In this document: in pieces, positions 1 through 7,145 of the stretch
Position numbering within the stretch: the first letter of the stretch is position 1
Layout of the letters: each line of letters starts with the position of its first letter
Origin: Frankia tisae
Lineage (GTDB): Bacteria > Actinomycetota > Actinomycetes > Frankiales > Frankiaceae
Direction of reading: 5' to 3'
Assembly (NCBI RefSeq): GCF_025403405.1
Contig: NZ_JANEZT010000014.1
Span: 1-37,874, forward strand
Length of the DNA stretch: 37,874 bases
Notes under the pieces: generated by a model
Seen by the model: only the letters and a program-made list of their open reading frames with translations
Database searches by the model: none
Told to the model about the DNA's origin: nothing
Translations under genes and position numbers: made by a program

Positions 1-573
1 GGGTGAGGGGGCGGCGCCGTGCTGGCGGCCGTGCCAGGCGACGGTGGCGTCCCAGAGGGCGTCGGCGACCGCCTCGCTGTCGTCCGCGGCATCGAGCAGC
101 GTCTCCACGAGCTCGGCGCGGGGGGCGCGGCTGAGGAACACCCGCATCGCTGCGTGCACCGGGTCGTCGGTGAACAGCGAACTTTCGCCGATGATCCCGC
201 CGTTCTCCTCGTCGCCGTCGTCGTCCTCGTCGTCCTCGGCCAGACCCGCGGAGCCGGTGGCGACGAGGGCGACGGCGACCGCGTGGCGGCAGAACAAGCC
301 GGTTGCGCCCTCGGGACACGTGCAGCCGGTGCGCGGCCCGTCGTCGGCCGCCTCCAGGCGGACCTCGTGAGGCCCGTCGTCGTCGACCGTGCCTGAGGCG
401 TTGGTGGGCCGGATGCGGAGCTGCTCGACGCGGCCGAGCAGGGCCAGGTTCACCCCTTCGATGAACACGTCGGTGCCCGCGCGCTGCGCGCAGGCACGTT
501 CCTCGAAGGCTGCTTCGAGCGGGGTGACGGCGTCCCCGCCGTGCCCGTTCTCTCCGGACACAGAAATGATCAC
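1..573 (-). CDS. SWIM zinc-finger protein, N-terminal part
   Basis: Reading the minus strand from GTG at 573 gives 191 codons with no stop before the window edge, so the C-terminus is missing. Residues 84-97 carry the SWIM zinc-binding pattern CxC...CxH: C84, C86, C95 and H97 in GCTCPEGATGLFCRH. An acidic Asp/Glu run follows at about 113-123, then a helical segment (about 138-170). SWIM domains are known to bind zinc and mediate DNA or protein contacts; a specific role cannot be read from this fragment. The start is supported by AGGA seven bases upstream of the GTG; a second in-frame GTG lies four codons later. It is divergent from the PadR gene, with about 160 bases between the start codons. 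Confidence 0.8.
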   Translation of the reverse strand, partial: MIISVSGENGHGGDAVTPLEAAFEERACAQRAGTDVFIEGVNLALLGRVEQLRIRPTNASGTVDDDGPHEVRLEAADDGPRTGCTCPEGATGLFCRHAVAVALVATGSAGLAEDDEDDDGDEENGGIIGESSLFTDDPVHAAMRVFLSRAPRAELVETLLDAADDSEAVADALWDATVAWHGRQHGAAPSP

Positions 574-639
574 TGGTCAATCCTACGGAATGCGAGCGCC
601 GATCGTACCGGTCAGGTCCACCGCATCACCGGTACCCGC

Positions 640-668
640 TTGTCTTCCGTAGCATCGCGATATATCGT
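640..668 (+). promoter_or_regulatory. Candidate promoter of the PadR gene
   Basis: TTGTCT (640-645) and TATCGT (663-668) are separated by 17 bases, a normal spacing for a housekeeping sigma factor. The -10 element lies inside the palindromic sequence annotated at 655-682, as expected for an autoregulated repressor gene. Transcription would begin about 55 bases before the ATG. This is a sequence-based inference only. Confidence 0.45.
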
Positions 669-682
669 GAGCGTACGCGATA
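655..682. promoter_or_regulatory. Palindromic candidate operator for PadR
   Basis: CGATATATCG (658-667) is a perfect 10-bp palindrome. The half-site TATCG (663-667) is repeated inverted as CGATA (678-682), giving overlapping dyads in an AT-rich island within very GC-rich DNA. The site overlaps the candidate -10 of the downstream PadR gene. PadR-family repressors bind dyads in their own promoters, so autoregulation is the likely role. Which protein binds here is inferred. Confidence 0.5.
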
Positions 683-731
683 GCATGTGGATGGCTTCCG
701 TTGGCCATCCATGGAGACGGAAGGAAAAATC

Positions 732-1604
732 ATGACATCGCAAGCGATACCAGGCCCCTGGGGCCCCTGGGGTAAATGGGGGCGCGCGGCGGGGTTCGAT
801 CCCGCGAGGCTGTCGGAGTTCTTCGAGATGATGGCCGGATGGGTGGACCGCGAGGCCGGTGGCTGCGGAACGAAGGAGTCGGCGGCGCGCGACCACAGCA
901 GCCGTACGGCGCGCGGCGGGCACCATGAGCATGGCGGGCCCGGCGAGGGCCGGCCGCGCGGGCGCCGTGGCGGTCCGGGCCGGCCACCGTTCGCGGGCTT
1001 CCCCGGTCCCGGCTTCGGTCCCGGCTTCGGTCCGGGGTTCGGTCCGGGGTTCGGCGGTCCGGGTGGTTTCGGCCGCGGGCCGCGGGTGGGCCGGGGTGAC
1101 GTCCGCGAGGCGTTGCTGGCCCTGCTCGCCGAGCAGCCGATGCACGGCTACCAGATGATCCGTGAGCTGGCCGAGCGTAGCGGGGGCAGCTGGCGGCCGA
1201 GCCCCGGCTCGGTGTACCCGGTGCTGTCCCTGCTCGCCGACGAGGGGCTCGTGCGCGCGGAGGAGGCGGAGGGCAAGCGGGTCTTCCACCTCACCGACGC
1301 CGGGCGGGCCCACGTCGAGTCCCGGACGGGGCAGCGCAAGCCGTGGGAGACCGCCGCGGCCAGCGACAACGACGAGCTGGCCAGCCTGCGCTCGCTGGCC
1401 TTCGCCGTAGGTGCCGCGGTGGTCCAGGTCGCCCAGGCCGGGGACGGCGCGCAGATCGCCGCCGCCCGTTCCCTGCTCACCGAGACCCGCCGCAGCCTCT
1501 ACCGCATCCTCGCCGGCGACGAGGGCGACCCGACCGCCGAGGAGACCGGCACCGCCGGAGAGGATGACGGCGGTGCCGCTCCGGGCTGGGATGCGAAGCA
1601 ATGA
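732..1604 (+). CDS. PadR-family transcriptional regulator with Gly/Phe-rich linker
   Basis: The product has 290 residues. A PadR-type winged helix spans about 123-198: VREALLALLAEQPMHGYQ, then a recognition region with SPGSVYPVLSLLADEGLV and a wing ending in FHLTDAGRAHV. It is followed by a helical C-terminal segment (about 210-265) likely used for dimerisation. The N-terminal 120 residues are unusual: His/Arg/Gly-rich with tandem GFGP repeats at about 92-110. The ATG at 732 is chosen because GGAAGGA lies about 7 bases upstream; a longer in-frame start at 687 lacks this and would overlap the operator region. PadR proteins usually repress efflux or stress genes in response to small molecules. 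The target here may be the gene itself or the divergent SWIM gene. Confidence 0.88.
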   Translation: MTSQAIPGPWGPWGKWGRAAGFDPARLSEFFEMMAGWVDREAGGCGTKESAARDHSSRTARGGHHEHGGPGEGRPRGRRGGPGRPPFAGFPGPGFGPGFGPGFGPGFGGPGGFGRGPRVGRGDVREALLALLAEQPMHGYQMIRELAERSGGSWRPSPGSVYPVLSLLADEGLVRAEEAEGKRVFHLTDAGRAHVESRTGQRKPWETAAASDNDELASLRSLAFAVGAAVVQVAQAGDGAQIAAARSLLTETRRSLYRILAGDEGDPTAEETGTAGEDDGGAAPGWDAKQ

Positions 1605-1652
1605 ACCCGGCCGGGTCCGGCCGGCCCCGCCGGGCCAGATCCGCTGGCATGC

Positions 1653-1692
1653 CACCTCTTCGGACCGGGCGACGTCCTGATCCGAAGAGGTG
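1653..1692 (+). terminator. Rho-independent-type hairpin after the PadR gene
   Basis: CACCTCTTCGGA (1653-1664) pairs perfectly with TCCGAAGAGGTG (1681-1692) around a 16-base loop. No T-tract follows, which is common for actinobacterial terminators. It lies 48 bases after the PadR stop and before acpS, so it separates the two transcription units. Confidence 0.65.
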
Positions 1693-1780
1693 CGCCCGGT
1701 GGCGCTGAGGTCGGGGCGCCGCGACGGGGCGCGCGCACGGTCGGCCACGGGCTGGAGCGCCGGTATGGGACGCTTGCCCG

Positions 1781-2137
1781 ATGGCGGTGGTGGGTGTCGG
1801 CGTCGACGTGGTGGACGTTGACCGTTTCGCAGCCACGCTGTCACGCACGCCGGGGATCGCGATGCGCCTGTTCACCCCGGCGGAACGCGATCTGGCCCGA
1901 CCGGAGCGGCTGGCCGCCCGGTTCGCGGCGAAGGAGGCCGTGGCGAAGGTGCTCGGGGCGCCGCCGGGGCTGGAGTGGCACGACGCCGAGGTTGTCCTGA
2001 GCGCGAGTGGACGACCGTCGCTGCAGATCCGCGGCACCGTGGCCGCCGCGGCGGCCCGGCTCGACATCGCCTCCTGGCACCTGTCTCTCACCCACGACGG
2101 CGGGGTCTCCATCGCGATGGTCGTTGCCGAGAACTGA
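1781..2137 (+). CDS. acpS: Holo-[acyl-carrier-protein] synthase
   Basis: AcpS moves 4'-phosphopantetheine from CoA to a serine of apo-acyl carrier protein, activating fatty acid synthesis in the cytoplasm. The 118-residue length is standard. The N-terminal [12 protein letters not shown] places the Mg-binding Asp at D9, and [13 protein letters not shown] (about 48-59) carries the second conserved acidic residue E52. The C-terminal [19 protein letters not shown] is the conserved SHD-type strand. ATG at 1781 places the GVDVV motif at its usual distance from the start. In Streptomyces acpS usually lies between glmS and nnr; here nnr follows after 88 bases, but a PadR gene occupies the upstream side. 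Confidence 0.95.
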   Translation: MAVVGVGVDVVDVDRFAATLSRTPGIAMRLFTPAERDLARPERLAARFAAKEAVAKVLGAPPGLEWHDAEVVLSASGRPSLQIRGTVAAAAARLDIASWHLSLTHDGGVSIAMVVAEN

Positions 2138-2225
2138 CCGGCGACCAGCCAGCGCCTGCCCGCCGGACCGGCGGTCCCGGGGGCTCCTGCAACATCGGCC
2201 GCCCGGCGCGGGGCAGCATGGCGTC

Positions 2226-3830
2226 ATGCGGAACGCGCACACGGTCACCCAGATCCGGGACGCAGAGAAGGCGCTGCTCGCCGCCCTGCCGCCCGGTGCC
2301 CTCATGCAACGCGCGGTGTATGGGCTGGTAGCCCATGTCGCCCGCCGGCTTGGCCGGGTCTACGGCGCCCGGATCGTCGTCCTTGCCGGGGGCGGTGACA
2401 ACGGCGGCGATGCCCTGTGGGCCGGCGCGCGCCTGGCCGCGCGCGGCGCCCGAGTCGACGCGATCGCGCCCGGCCGCACCCACCCGGAGGGCACCGCGGC
2501 TCTGCTGGCCGCCGGTGGCAGGCTGCACGGTCCAGCGCCGGCCCTCGACGACGAGACGCTGCGCGGGCTGTTCGGCCAGGCCGAGCTCGTCCTGGACGGA
2601 TTGCTCGGCATCGGTGGCCGCGGCGGCCTGCGGGCGGACCACGCCCGGCTGGTGGCCCTCGCGCCGCCCGAGCGCACCGTGGCCGTCGACATCCCCAGCG
2701 GCGTCGACGCGGACACCGGTGCCGTCACCGGAGCCGCCGTGCGGGCCAGTGCCACCGTCACGTTCGGCACCCACAAGCGCGGCCTGTGGCTGACGCCGGG
2801 CGCCGCTCACACCGGGCCGGTGGAACTGGTCGACATCGGGCTGGAGTTGCCCGAACCCGACCTGCGAGCGCTCGACGACGCCGATGTCGCCGCGATGATC
2901 CCGGTGCCGGGGCCGGAATCGTCCAAGTACCGCCGGGGGGTACTCGGCCTCGTCGCCGGCAGCGATGCCTATCCGGGCGCCGCGGTGCTCGCGGTCGGCG
3001 GGGCGCTGCGTGGTGGCGCCGGCTACCTGCGGGTCGTGACCGAGGGCCATGTCGTGACCGGCACGCCCGGCGCCGCCACGCCCGGCGGCGGCTCCGGGAC
3101 GGGGGTTGCCAGCCGAGCGGGGGACTTCGTCCGGCGGGCGCACCCCGAGGCGGTGGTGACCGCCATCCGGGCCGGGGACCGCGCGGCCATGCTCGCCGCC
3201 GGCCGGGTCCAGGCCTGGGCGATCGGCCCGGGCCTGGACCCGGGGCCGGCGGTCCGGGAGCTGGTGGCCGGACTGCTCGGCACCGACCTGCCGGTCGTGG
3301 TCGACGCGGGCGCCCTCGACCCGCTGGCGGAGCTCCTCGCGGCCGATCCCGCGGCGTTGCGCGCCCGGGACGCGCCGGTTCTCATCACCCCGCACGAGGG
3401 CGAGTTCGGCCGGTTCACCGCGACCGCGCTGGGCTGGGATCCCGATCGCACGACGGCGGATCTCGCCGCCGACCGCCTCGCCGCCGTTCGGCGGGCCGCG
3501 GCGGCGACGGGCGCGGTGATCCTGCTCAAGGGCACCCGCACCCTGATCGTCGACCCGGCCGGGGCGGCCTGGGTGAACACGAACGGTTCCGGGTGGCTGG
3601 GGACCGCCGGCACGGGGGACGTCCTGACCGGCCTGATCGGCTCGCTGCTCGCGGCCGGGCTACCTGCCGCCGGGGCCGGGGCGGTCGGTGCCCACCTGCA
3701 CGGGCGCGCCGCCGAGCGCGCCGCCGTGCCGCTCGCCGCCGGCGACCTGCCCGACCTGCTGCCCCGAGTCGTCACCGACCTGCTGGCCGCGCCGGGTCGG
3801 GGCCGGCCGGGGGGCGGTCACGGCGGGTAG
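2226..3830 (+). CDS. nnr: Bifunctional NAD(P)HX epimerase/dehydratase
   Basis: This metabolite-repair enzyme restores hydrated NADH/NADPH. The N-terminal YjeF_N domain epimerises the S/R forms, and the C-terminal ribokinase-like domain dehydrates S-NAD(P)HX using a nucleotide. The protein has 534 residues. The epimerase nucleotide site is LAGGGDNGGDALWAG (about 53-67), and VDIPSGVDADTG is typical of the same domain. The dehydratase domain shows ITPHEGEFGR and the ATP-site motif AGTGDVLTGL with the catalytic Asp at about 465. The ATG at 2226 gives the usual family beginning (short helix, then LPPGALMQRA); a longer in-frame opening from 2007 overlaps acpS. The stop TAG at 3828-3830 is shared with the likely alr -10 element. 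Confidence 0.95.
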   Translation: MRNAHTVTQIRDAEKALLAALPPGALMQRAVYGLVAHVARRLGRVYGARIVVLAGGGDNGGDALWAGARLAARGARVDAIAPGRTHPEGTAALLAAGGRLHGPAPALDDETLRGLFGQAELVLDGLLGIGGRGGLRADHARLVALAPPERTVAVDIPSGVDADTGAVTGAAVRASATVTFGTHKRGLWLTPGAAHTGPVELVDIGLELPEPDLRALDDADVAAMIPVPGPESSKYRRGVLGLVAGSDAYPGAAVLAVGGALRGGAGYLRVVTEGHVVTGTPGAATPGGGSGTGVASRAGDFVRRAHPEAVVTAIRAGDRAAMLAAGRVQAWAIGPGLDPGPAVRELVAGLLGTDLPVVVDAGALDPLAELLAADPAALRARDAPVLITPHEGEFGRFTATALGWDPDRTTADLAADRLAAVRRAAAATGAVILLKGTRTLIVDPAGAAWVNTNGSGWLGTAGTGDVLTGLIGSLLAAGLPAAGAGAVGAHLHGRAAERAAVPLAAGDLPDLLPRVVTDLLAAPGRGRPGGGHGG

Positions 3831-3833
3831 CGT
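3828..3833 (+). promoter_or_regulatory. Candidate leaderless -10 element of alr
   Basis: TAGCGT fits the TANNNT actinobacterial -10 pattern and ends 7 bases before the ATG at 3841, so the transcript would begin at or next to the start codon. Its TAG is also the stop codon of nnr. No clear Shine-Dalgarno precedes the ATG, consistent with leaderless translation. Confidence 0.45.
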
Positions 3834-3840
3834 GACCGCT

Positions 3841-4995
3841 ATGAGCGTGCAGGCTACCGAGGCGTCGGCCGGGAGCGCACCCCGGACGTACGCCGCCGTC
3901 GAGCTCGACGCGGTCCGTGACTCGGTGGCCGCCCTCGCGGCCCGCGCCGGTGACGCCGCCACCATGGCCGTTGTGAAGGCCGACGGGTACGGCCACGGTA
4001 TGGTTCCCTGCGCCCGGGCGGCGCTGGACGGCGGGGCGAGCTGGCTTGGCACGGCGGTTCTGGAGGAGGCGCTGGCGCTGCGCGCGGCCGGGATCACCGC
4101 GCCGGTTCTCTGCTGGCTCGCTGCGCCCGGTGAGCGTTTCGCCGAGGCGATCGCGGCCGGCATCGACGTGTCGGCGTCCGCATCGTGGACCCTCTCGGAG
4201 ATCGCCATGGCGGCGCGGCAGGCCGGCCGACCGGCCCGGGTGCATCTGAAGGCGGACACCGGTCTCGGCCGGGCCGGGGCGATGCCCGCAGACTGGTCGG
4301 GGCTGTGCGACCAGGCCGCGTCGCTGCAGGCCGAGGGTGTGATCGAGGCGTTCGGGGTGTGGAGCCACCTCGCGTTCGCGGACGCCCCAGGGCATCCAAC
4401 CGTGCAGGCCCAGATCGGGGCGTTCCGGGACGCCGTCGACCTGGCCGAGAAGGCCGGGCTGGCGCCGACCGTGCGGCACCTGGCCAACTCCGCGGCGACC
4501 CTGGTCAGTCCCGAGGCGCATTTCGACCTGGTGCGACCCGGAGTGTCCGTCTACGGGCTCTCGCCCGGACCGGAGGTGGGCACGCCCGCGCAGTTCGGCC
4601 TGCGACCGGCGATGTCACTGGTCAGCCATGCCGCGCTGGTCAAGCGGGTGCCGGCCGGCACGGGTGTGTCCTACGCCCACCGCTACACCACGGCACGAGA
4701 GACGACGCTCGCCCTGGTACCGCTGGGCTACGCCGACGGCATCCCCCGGGCCGCCACGAACATCGGGGAGGTGCTGTTCGGTGGCCGCCGGCGCCGCATC
4801 GCCGGCACCGTCTGCATGGACCAGTTCGTCCTCGACGTCGGGGACGATTCGGCGGCCGCGGGGGACGAGGTGCTGCTCTTCGGCCCGGGTGATCGCGGGG
4901 AGCCGACCGCGGACGACTGGGCCGCGGCGCTGGGCACGATCAACTACGAGATCGTCACCCGGATTGGCGGGCGCGTCCCGCGCGTCTACGTCTGA
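3841..4995 (+). CDS. alr: Alanine racemase
   Basis: The PLP-dependent racemase makes D-alanine for peptidoglycan. The protein has 384 residues, the usual length. The PLP lysine is K46 in MAVVKADGYGHG at the start of the TIM barrel, and the opposing catalytic tyrosine lies in GTGVSYAHRYT. The C-terminal beta domain shows GTVCMDQFVLDVG, and the protein ends with the typical INYEIVTRIGGRVPRVYV. ATG at 3841 fits a leaderless promoter; an in-frame GTG at 3832 is the alternative start. It follows nnr after 10 bases and converges with a small minus-strand gene 51 bases downstream. In relatives alr is followed by the hydrolase and tsaE; here glyA is interposed. Confidence 0.96.
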   Translation: MSVQATEASAGSAPRTYAAVELDAVRDSVAALAARAGDAATMAVVKADGYGHGMVPCARAALDGGASWLGTAVLEEALALRAAGITAPVLCWLAAPGERFAEAIAAGIDVSASASWTLSEIAMAARQAGRPARVHLKADTGLGRAGAMPADWSGLCDQAASLQAEGVIEAFGVWSHLAFADAPGHPTVQAQIGAFRDAVDLAEKAGLAPTVRHLANSAATLVSPEAHFDLVRPGVSVYGLSPGPEVGTPAQFGLRPAMSLVSHAALVKRVPAGTGVSYAHRYTTARETTLALVPLGYADGIPRAATNIGEVLFGGRRRRIAGTVCMDQFVLDVGDDSAAAGDEVLLFGPGDRGEPTADDWAAALGTINYEIVTRIGGRVPRVYV

Positions 4996-5046
4996 CTGCC
5001 GGTTGCCGCCCCTTGGCCCTGACGCCGGGCGCGGCTCATGGCTGGA

Positions 5047-5364
5047 TCAGCCGCAGCCGCCGGAAGAACAGCCGCCGCCGGTGGGAGCGCTCCCGCCGAG
5101 CGCGCCGCGCTCGATCCGGCGGCGCACCGGGCGGGCTGCGGCCTCAACTGCCTCCCGCTCGGCCTGCTCGATCCTGGAACGGGTCGTCAGCGTCAGCATG
5201 ACCGGGCCGGCGGCTGCCGGCGCCGCTGGCGCCGCCGCTGCGGCGGGCTCCGGTTCTGGCTCCGACTCCTCGACCATCCCGAGTGCGGCGGCCCGCGCCG
5301 GGCCGGTCAGGCCGCGACCGGTGTCCACCGGAATGTCCCTGCTCCTGTGCCACGACAGCTTCAC
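5047..5364 (-). CDS. Small uncharacterised protein with C-terminal Cys/Gly motif
   Basis: The 105-residue product is not recognised. It begins MKLSWHRSRDIPVDTGRG, then has a Glu/Pro/Ala-rich stretch (about 33-52), a Thr/Arg/Glu-rich amphipathic helix (about 58-82) and a Gly-rich tail ending CSSGGCG with C99 and C104. It is likely a real gene: the GTG start at 5364 has a perfect GGAGG eight bases upstream, and the composition is organised. The terminal C-x4-C could bind a metal or be a modification site, but nothing shows which. It converges on alr and is divergent from glyA, sharing a 378-base intergenic region with the ZTP riboswitch gene. Confidence 0.7.
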   Translation of the reverse strand: MKLSWHRSRDIPVDTGRGLTGPARAAALGMVEESEPEPEPAAAAAPAAPAAAGPVMLTLTTRSRIEQAEREAVEAAARPVRRRIERGALGGSAPTGGGCSSGGCG

Positions 5365-5420
5365 GATTCCCGCCTCCGCAACGAAACATCCACCGCCTCG
5401 GCCGGGCGTCCCGGCCTCGC

Positions 5421-5449
5421 TCCACGGTTAGGCTCATTCCACGGTAAGG
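5421..5449. repeat. Short direct repeat between the small Cys gene and glyA
   Basis: TCCACGGTTAGG (5421-5432) and TCCACGGTAAGG (5438-5449) match at 11 of 12 bases with a 17-base period. They lie 57-85 bases upstream of the start codon of the small minus-strand gene and well upstream of the glyA leader. The arrangement could be a binding site for a tandem-binding regulator; the function is unknown. Confidence 0.4.
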
Positions 5450-5622
5450 GACGCGGCCCGGCTCGGCCCAGCCTGGCGGCCCGGATGTGATCTGGCCGTG
5501 CCGTCGGCGAGCCGACTGCCGGACCGCCTGGCCCGGGGTGGCACCGCCCGTGAAGCCTGCCCACCCAGGGCAGATGGTCTCGCCGCACCCTGTCCGTCCG
5601 CCGCTGGCGGGGCCCGGGCAGC

Positions 5623-5628
5623 TAGGAT
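5623..5628 (+). promoter_or_regulatory. Candidate -10 element of the glyA leader
   Basis: TAGGAT fits a -10 hexamer and would place transcription start at about 5634-5636, at the 5' edge of the ZTP aptamer. No convincing -35 is visible at the expected distance. The agreement between the predicted start and the aptamer edge is the main support. Confidence 0.45.
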
Positions 5629-5631
5629 GTC

Positions 5632-5712
5632 GGCGAGTCGTGACTGGCGCACAGAGGTGGAACTGACCACCGGGGAGCGACGAGCGGATCGGTGCCGCGC
5701 GCCTGGGTGCCT
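5632..5712 (+). promoter_or_regulatory. ZTP (pfl) riboswitch upstream of glyA
   Basis: The leader carries the hallmarks of the pfl/ZTP aptamer. GTGACTGGCG (5639-5648) is followed by the hairpin GGTGG-aactga-CCACC (5656-5671), then GGGGAGCGACGAG, and the conserved 3' subdomain CCGCGCGCCTGGGTG (5694-5708). ZTP riboswitches sense 5-aminoimidazole-4-carboxamide riboside phosphates, which accumulate when 10-formyl-tetrahydrofolate is low, and typically turn on one-carbon genes such as glyA. The match was made by eye to the known consensus, not with a covariance model. Its position directly before glyA, with a likely expression platform at 5711-5737, supports the call. Confidence 0.85.
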
Positions 5713-5737
5713 CCGGCTGGATGAGACCTGCCGGAGG
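5711..5737 (+). promoter_or_regulatory. Hairpin sequestering the glyA ribosome binding site
   Basis: CTCCGGC (5711-5717) pairs perfectly with GCCGGAG (5730-5736). The glyA Shine-Dalgarno GGAGG (5733-5737), five bases before the ATG, lies in the 3' arm. The hairpin starts right after the last conserved ZTP aptamer element, so ligand binding could compete with it and expose the ribosome site. This would be translational control. The switching model is an inference from position and pairing. Confidence 0.7.
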
Positions 5738-5742
5738 TCAGC

Positions 5743-7005
5743 ATGCACAACCCCCCGCTTCCCGAACTCACCGTCGCCGATCCCGAGCTCGCCGCGCTGG
5801 TCGAGGCCGAGGCCGCCCGCCAGCACGCGTCGATCAGGCTGATCGCCTCGGAGAACTACGTCTCCACCGCGGTGCTGGAGGCGTCCGGATCCGTTCTGAC
5901 CAACAAGTACTCCGAGGGGTACGTCGGCCGGCGCTACTACGAGGGCCAGCAGGTCATTGATCCGATCGAGACGCTGGCCGTCGACCGGGCCAAGGCGCTG
6001 TTCGGCGTCGAGCACGCCAACGTCCAGCCGTACTCCGGCTCGCCGGCGAACCTGGCCGTCTACCTCGCCTTCGCCCAGCCCGGTGACACGATCATGGGGC
6101 TGTCGCTGCCGATGGGCGGGCACCTGACGCACGGCTGGAGCGTGTCGGCGACCGGAAAGTGGTTCCGCAGTGTCCGCTACGGCCTGCGCGCCGACACCGG
6201 CCGGATTGATCTGGACGAGGTGCGCGACCTCGCCCGCGCCGAGCGCCCGAAGATCATCTTCTGTGGTGGGACGGCGATCCCGCGCACGATCGACTTCCCG
6301 GCCTTCGCCGAGATCGCGCGCGAGGTGGGGGCGGTGCTCGTCGCCGACATCGCCCACATCGCGGGGCTGATCGCCGGGGGCGCCCACCCCTCCCCGGTCG
6401 GGCATGCCCCGGTGATCTCGACCACCACGCACAAGACGCTGCGCGGCCCGCGCGGGGCCATGCTGCTCTCGGACGCCGAGCACGCCACGGCGCTGGACAA
6501 GGCGGTGTTCCCCGGCCTGCAGGGCGGCCCCCACAACCACACCACGGCGGCCATCGCGGTCGCCCTGCGGGAGGCGGCGACGCCCGCGTTCCGCGACTAC
6601 GCCCACGCGATCGTGGCGAACGCCCGCGCCCTCGCCGAGGCGCTGGTGGAACGCGGATTCGACCTGGTCACCGGTGGTACCGACAACCACCTCATCCTCA
6701 TCGACCTCACGGGCAAGGACATCGGCGGAAAGCCGGCGGCGAAGGCACTCGACGCCGCGGGGATCGAACTGAACTACAACGCGGTGCCCTTCGACAAGCG
6801 CAAGCCGTTCGACCCCTCCGGCATCCGGCTCGGTACCGCCGCGATCACCACCCGCGGCCTGACCACGGCGCACATGCCGGTGCTCGCCGGCTGGATCGAC
6901 GACGTCGTCAAGGCCGCCGGCGCCGCCGACACCGCGACGATCGGTCGCGTCCGGGAGCAGGTCACGGAGCTGGTCAGCGGCTTTCCGATGCCCGGCTTCG
7001 CCTGA
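5743..7005 (+). CDS. glyA: Serine hydroxymethyltransferase
   Basis: SHMT converts serine and tetrahydrofolate to glycine and 5,10-methylene-THF, feeding purine, thymidylate and methionine synthesis. The protein has 420 residues, normal for bacterial SHMT. The PLP lysine is K231 in STTTHKTLRGPRGA; other signatures are LIASENYVS (about 35-43), YSEGYVGRRYYEGQ and VVEADIAHIAG-type VLVADIAHIAG. The ATG is set by GGAGG five bases upstream. The ZTP riboswitch fits the folate-linked role. glyA is not usually part of the alr-tsaE neighbourhood in relatives such as Mycobacterium or Streptomyces, so it appears inserted into it here. Confidence 0.97.
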   Translation: MHNPPLPELTVADPELAALVEAEAARQHASIRLIASENYVSTAVLEASGSVLTNKYSEGYVGRRYYEGQQVIDPIETLAVDRAKALFGVEHANVQPYSGSPANLAVYLAFAQPGDTIMGLSLPMGGHLTHGWSVSATGKWFRSVRYGLRADTGRIDLDEVRDLARAERPKIIFCGGTAIPRTIDFPAFAEIAREVGAVLVADIAHIAGLIAGGAHPSPVGHAPVISTTTHKTLRGPRGAMLLSDAEHATALDKAVFPGLQGGPHNHTTAAIAVALREAATPAFRDYAHAIVANARALAEALVERGFDLVTGGTDNHLILIDLTGKDIGGKPAAKALDAAGIELNYNAVPFDKRKPFDPSGIRLGTAAITTRGLTTAHMPVLAGWIDDVVKAAGAADTATIGRVREQVTELVSGFPMPGFA

Positions 7006-7083
7006 GGCGTCGCGGGCCCGCACGCGTGACCACGCCCCGACCGGCCGAGGCCGGAGCATGGCCAAGCGTGCGTCACGTGAGGC

Positions 7084-7126
7084 CTGCTCCTGGACCGCAG
7101 GCGGTGCATCATCGGTTCAGGAGCAG
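7084..7126 (+). terminator. Inverted repeat between glyA and the hydrolase gene
   Basis: CTGCTCCTG (7084-7092) pairs perfectly with CAGGAGCAG (7118-7126) across a 25-base loop. It lies 78 bases after the glyA stop and ends just before the Shine-Dalgarno of the hydrolase gene. It may be a weak terminator or a leader structure; the long loop keeps confidence low. Confidence 0.35.
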
Positions 7127-7145
7127 CCCGGAGGAGGGAGCACCG

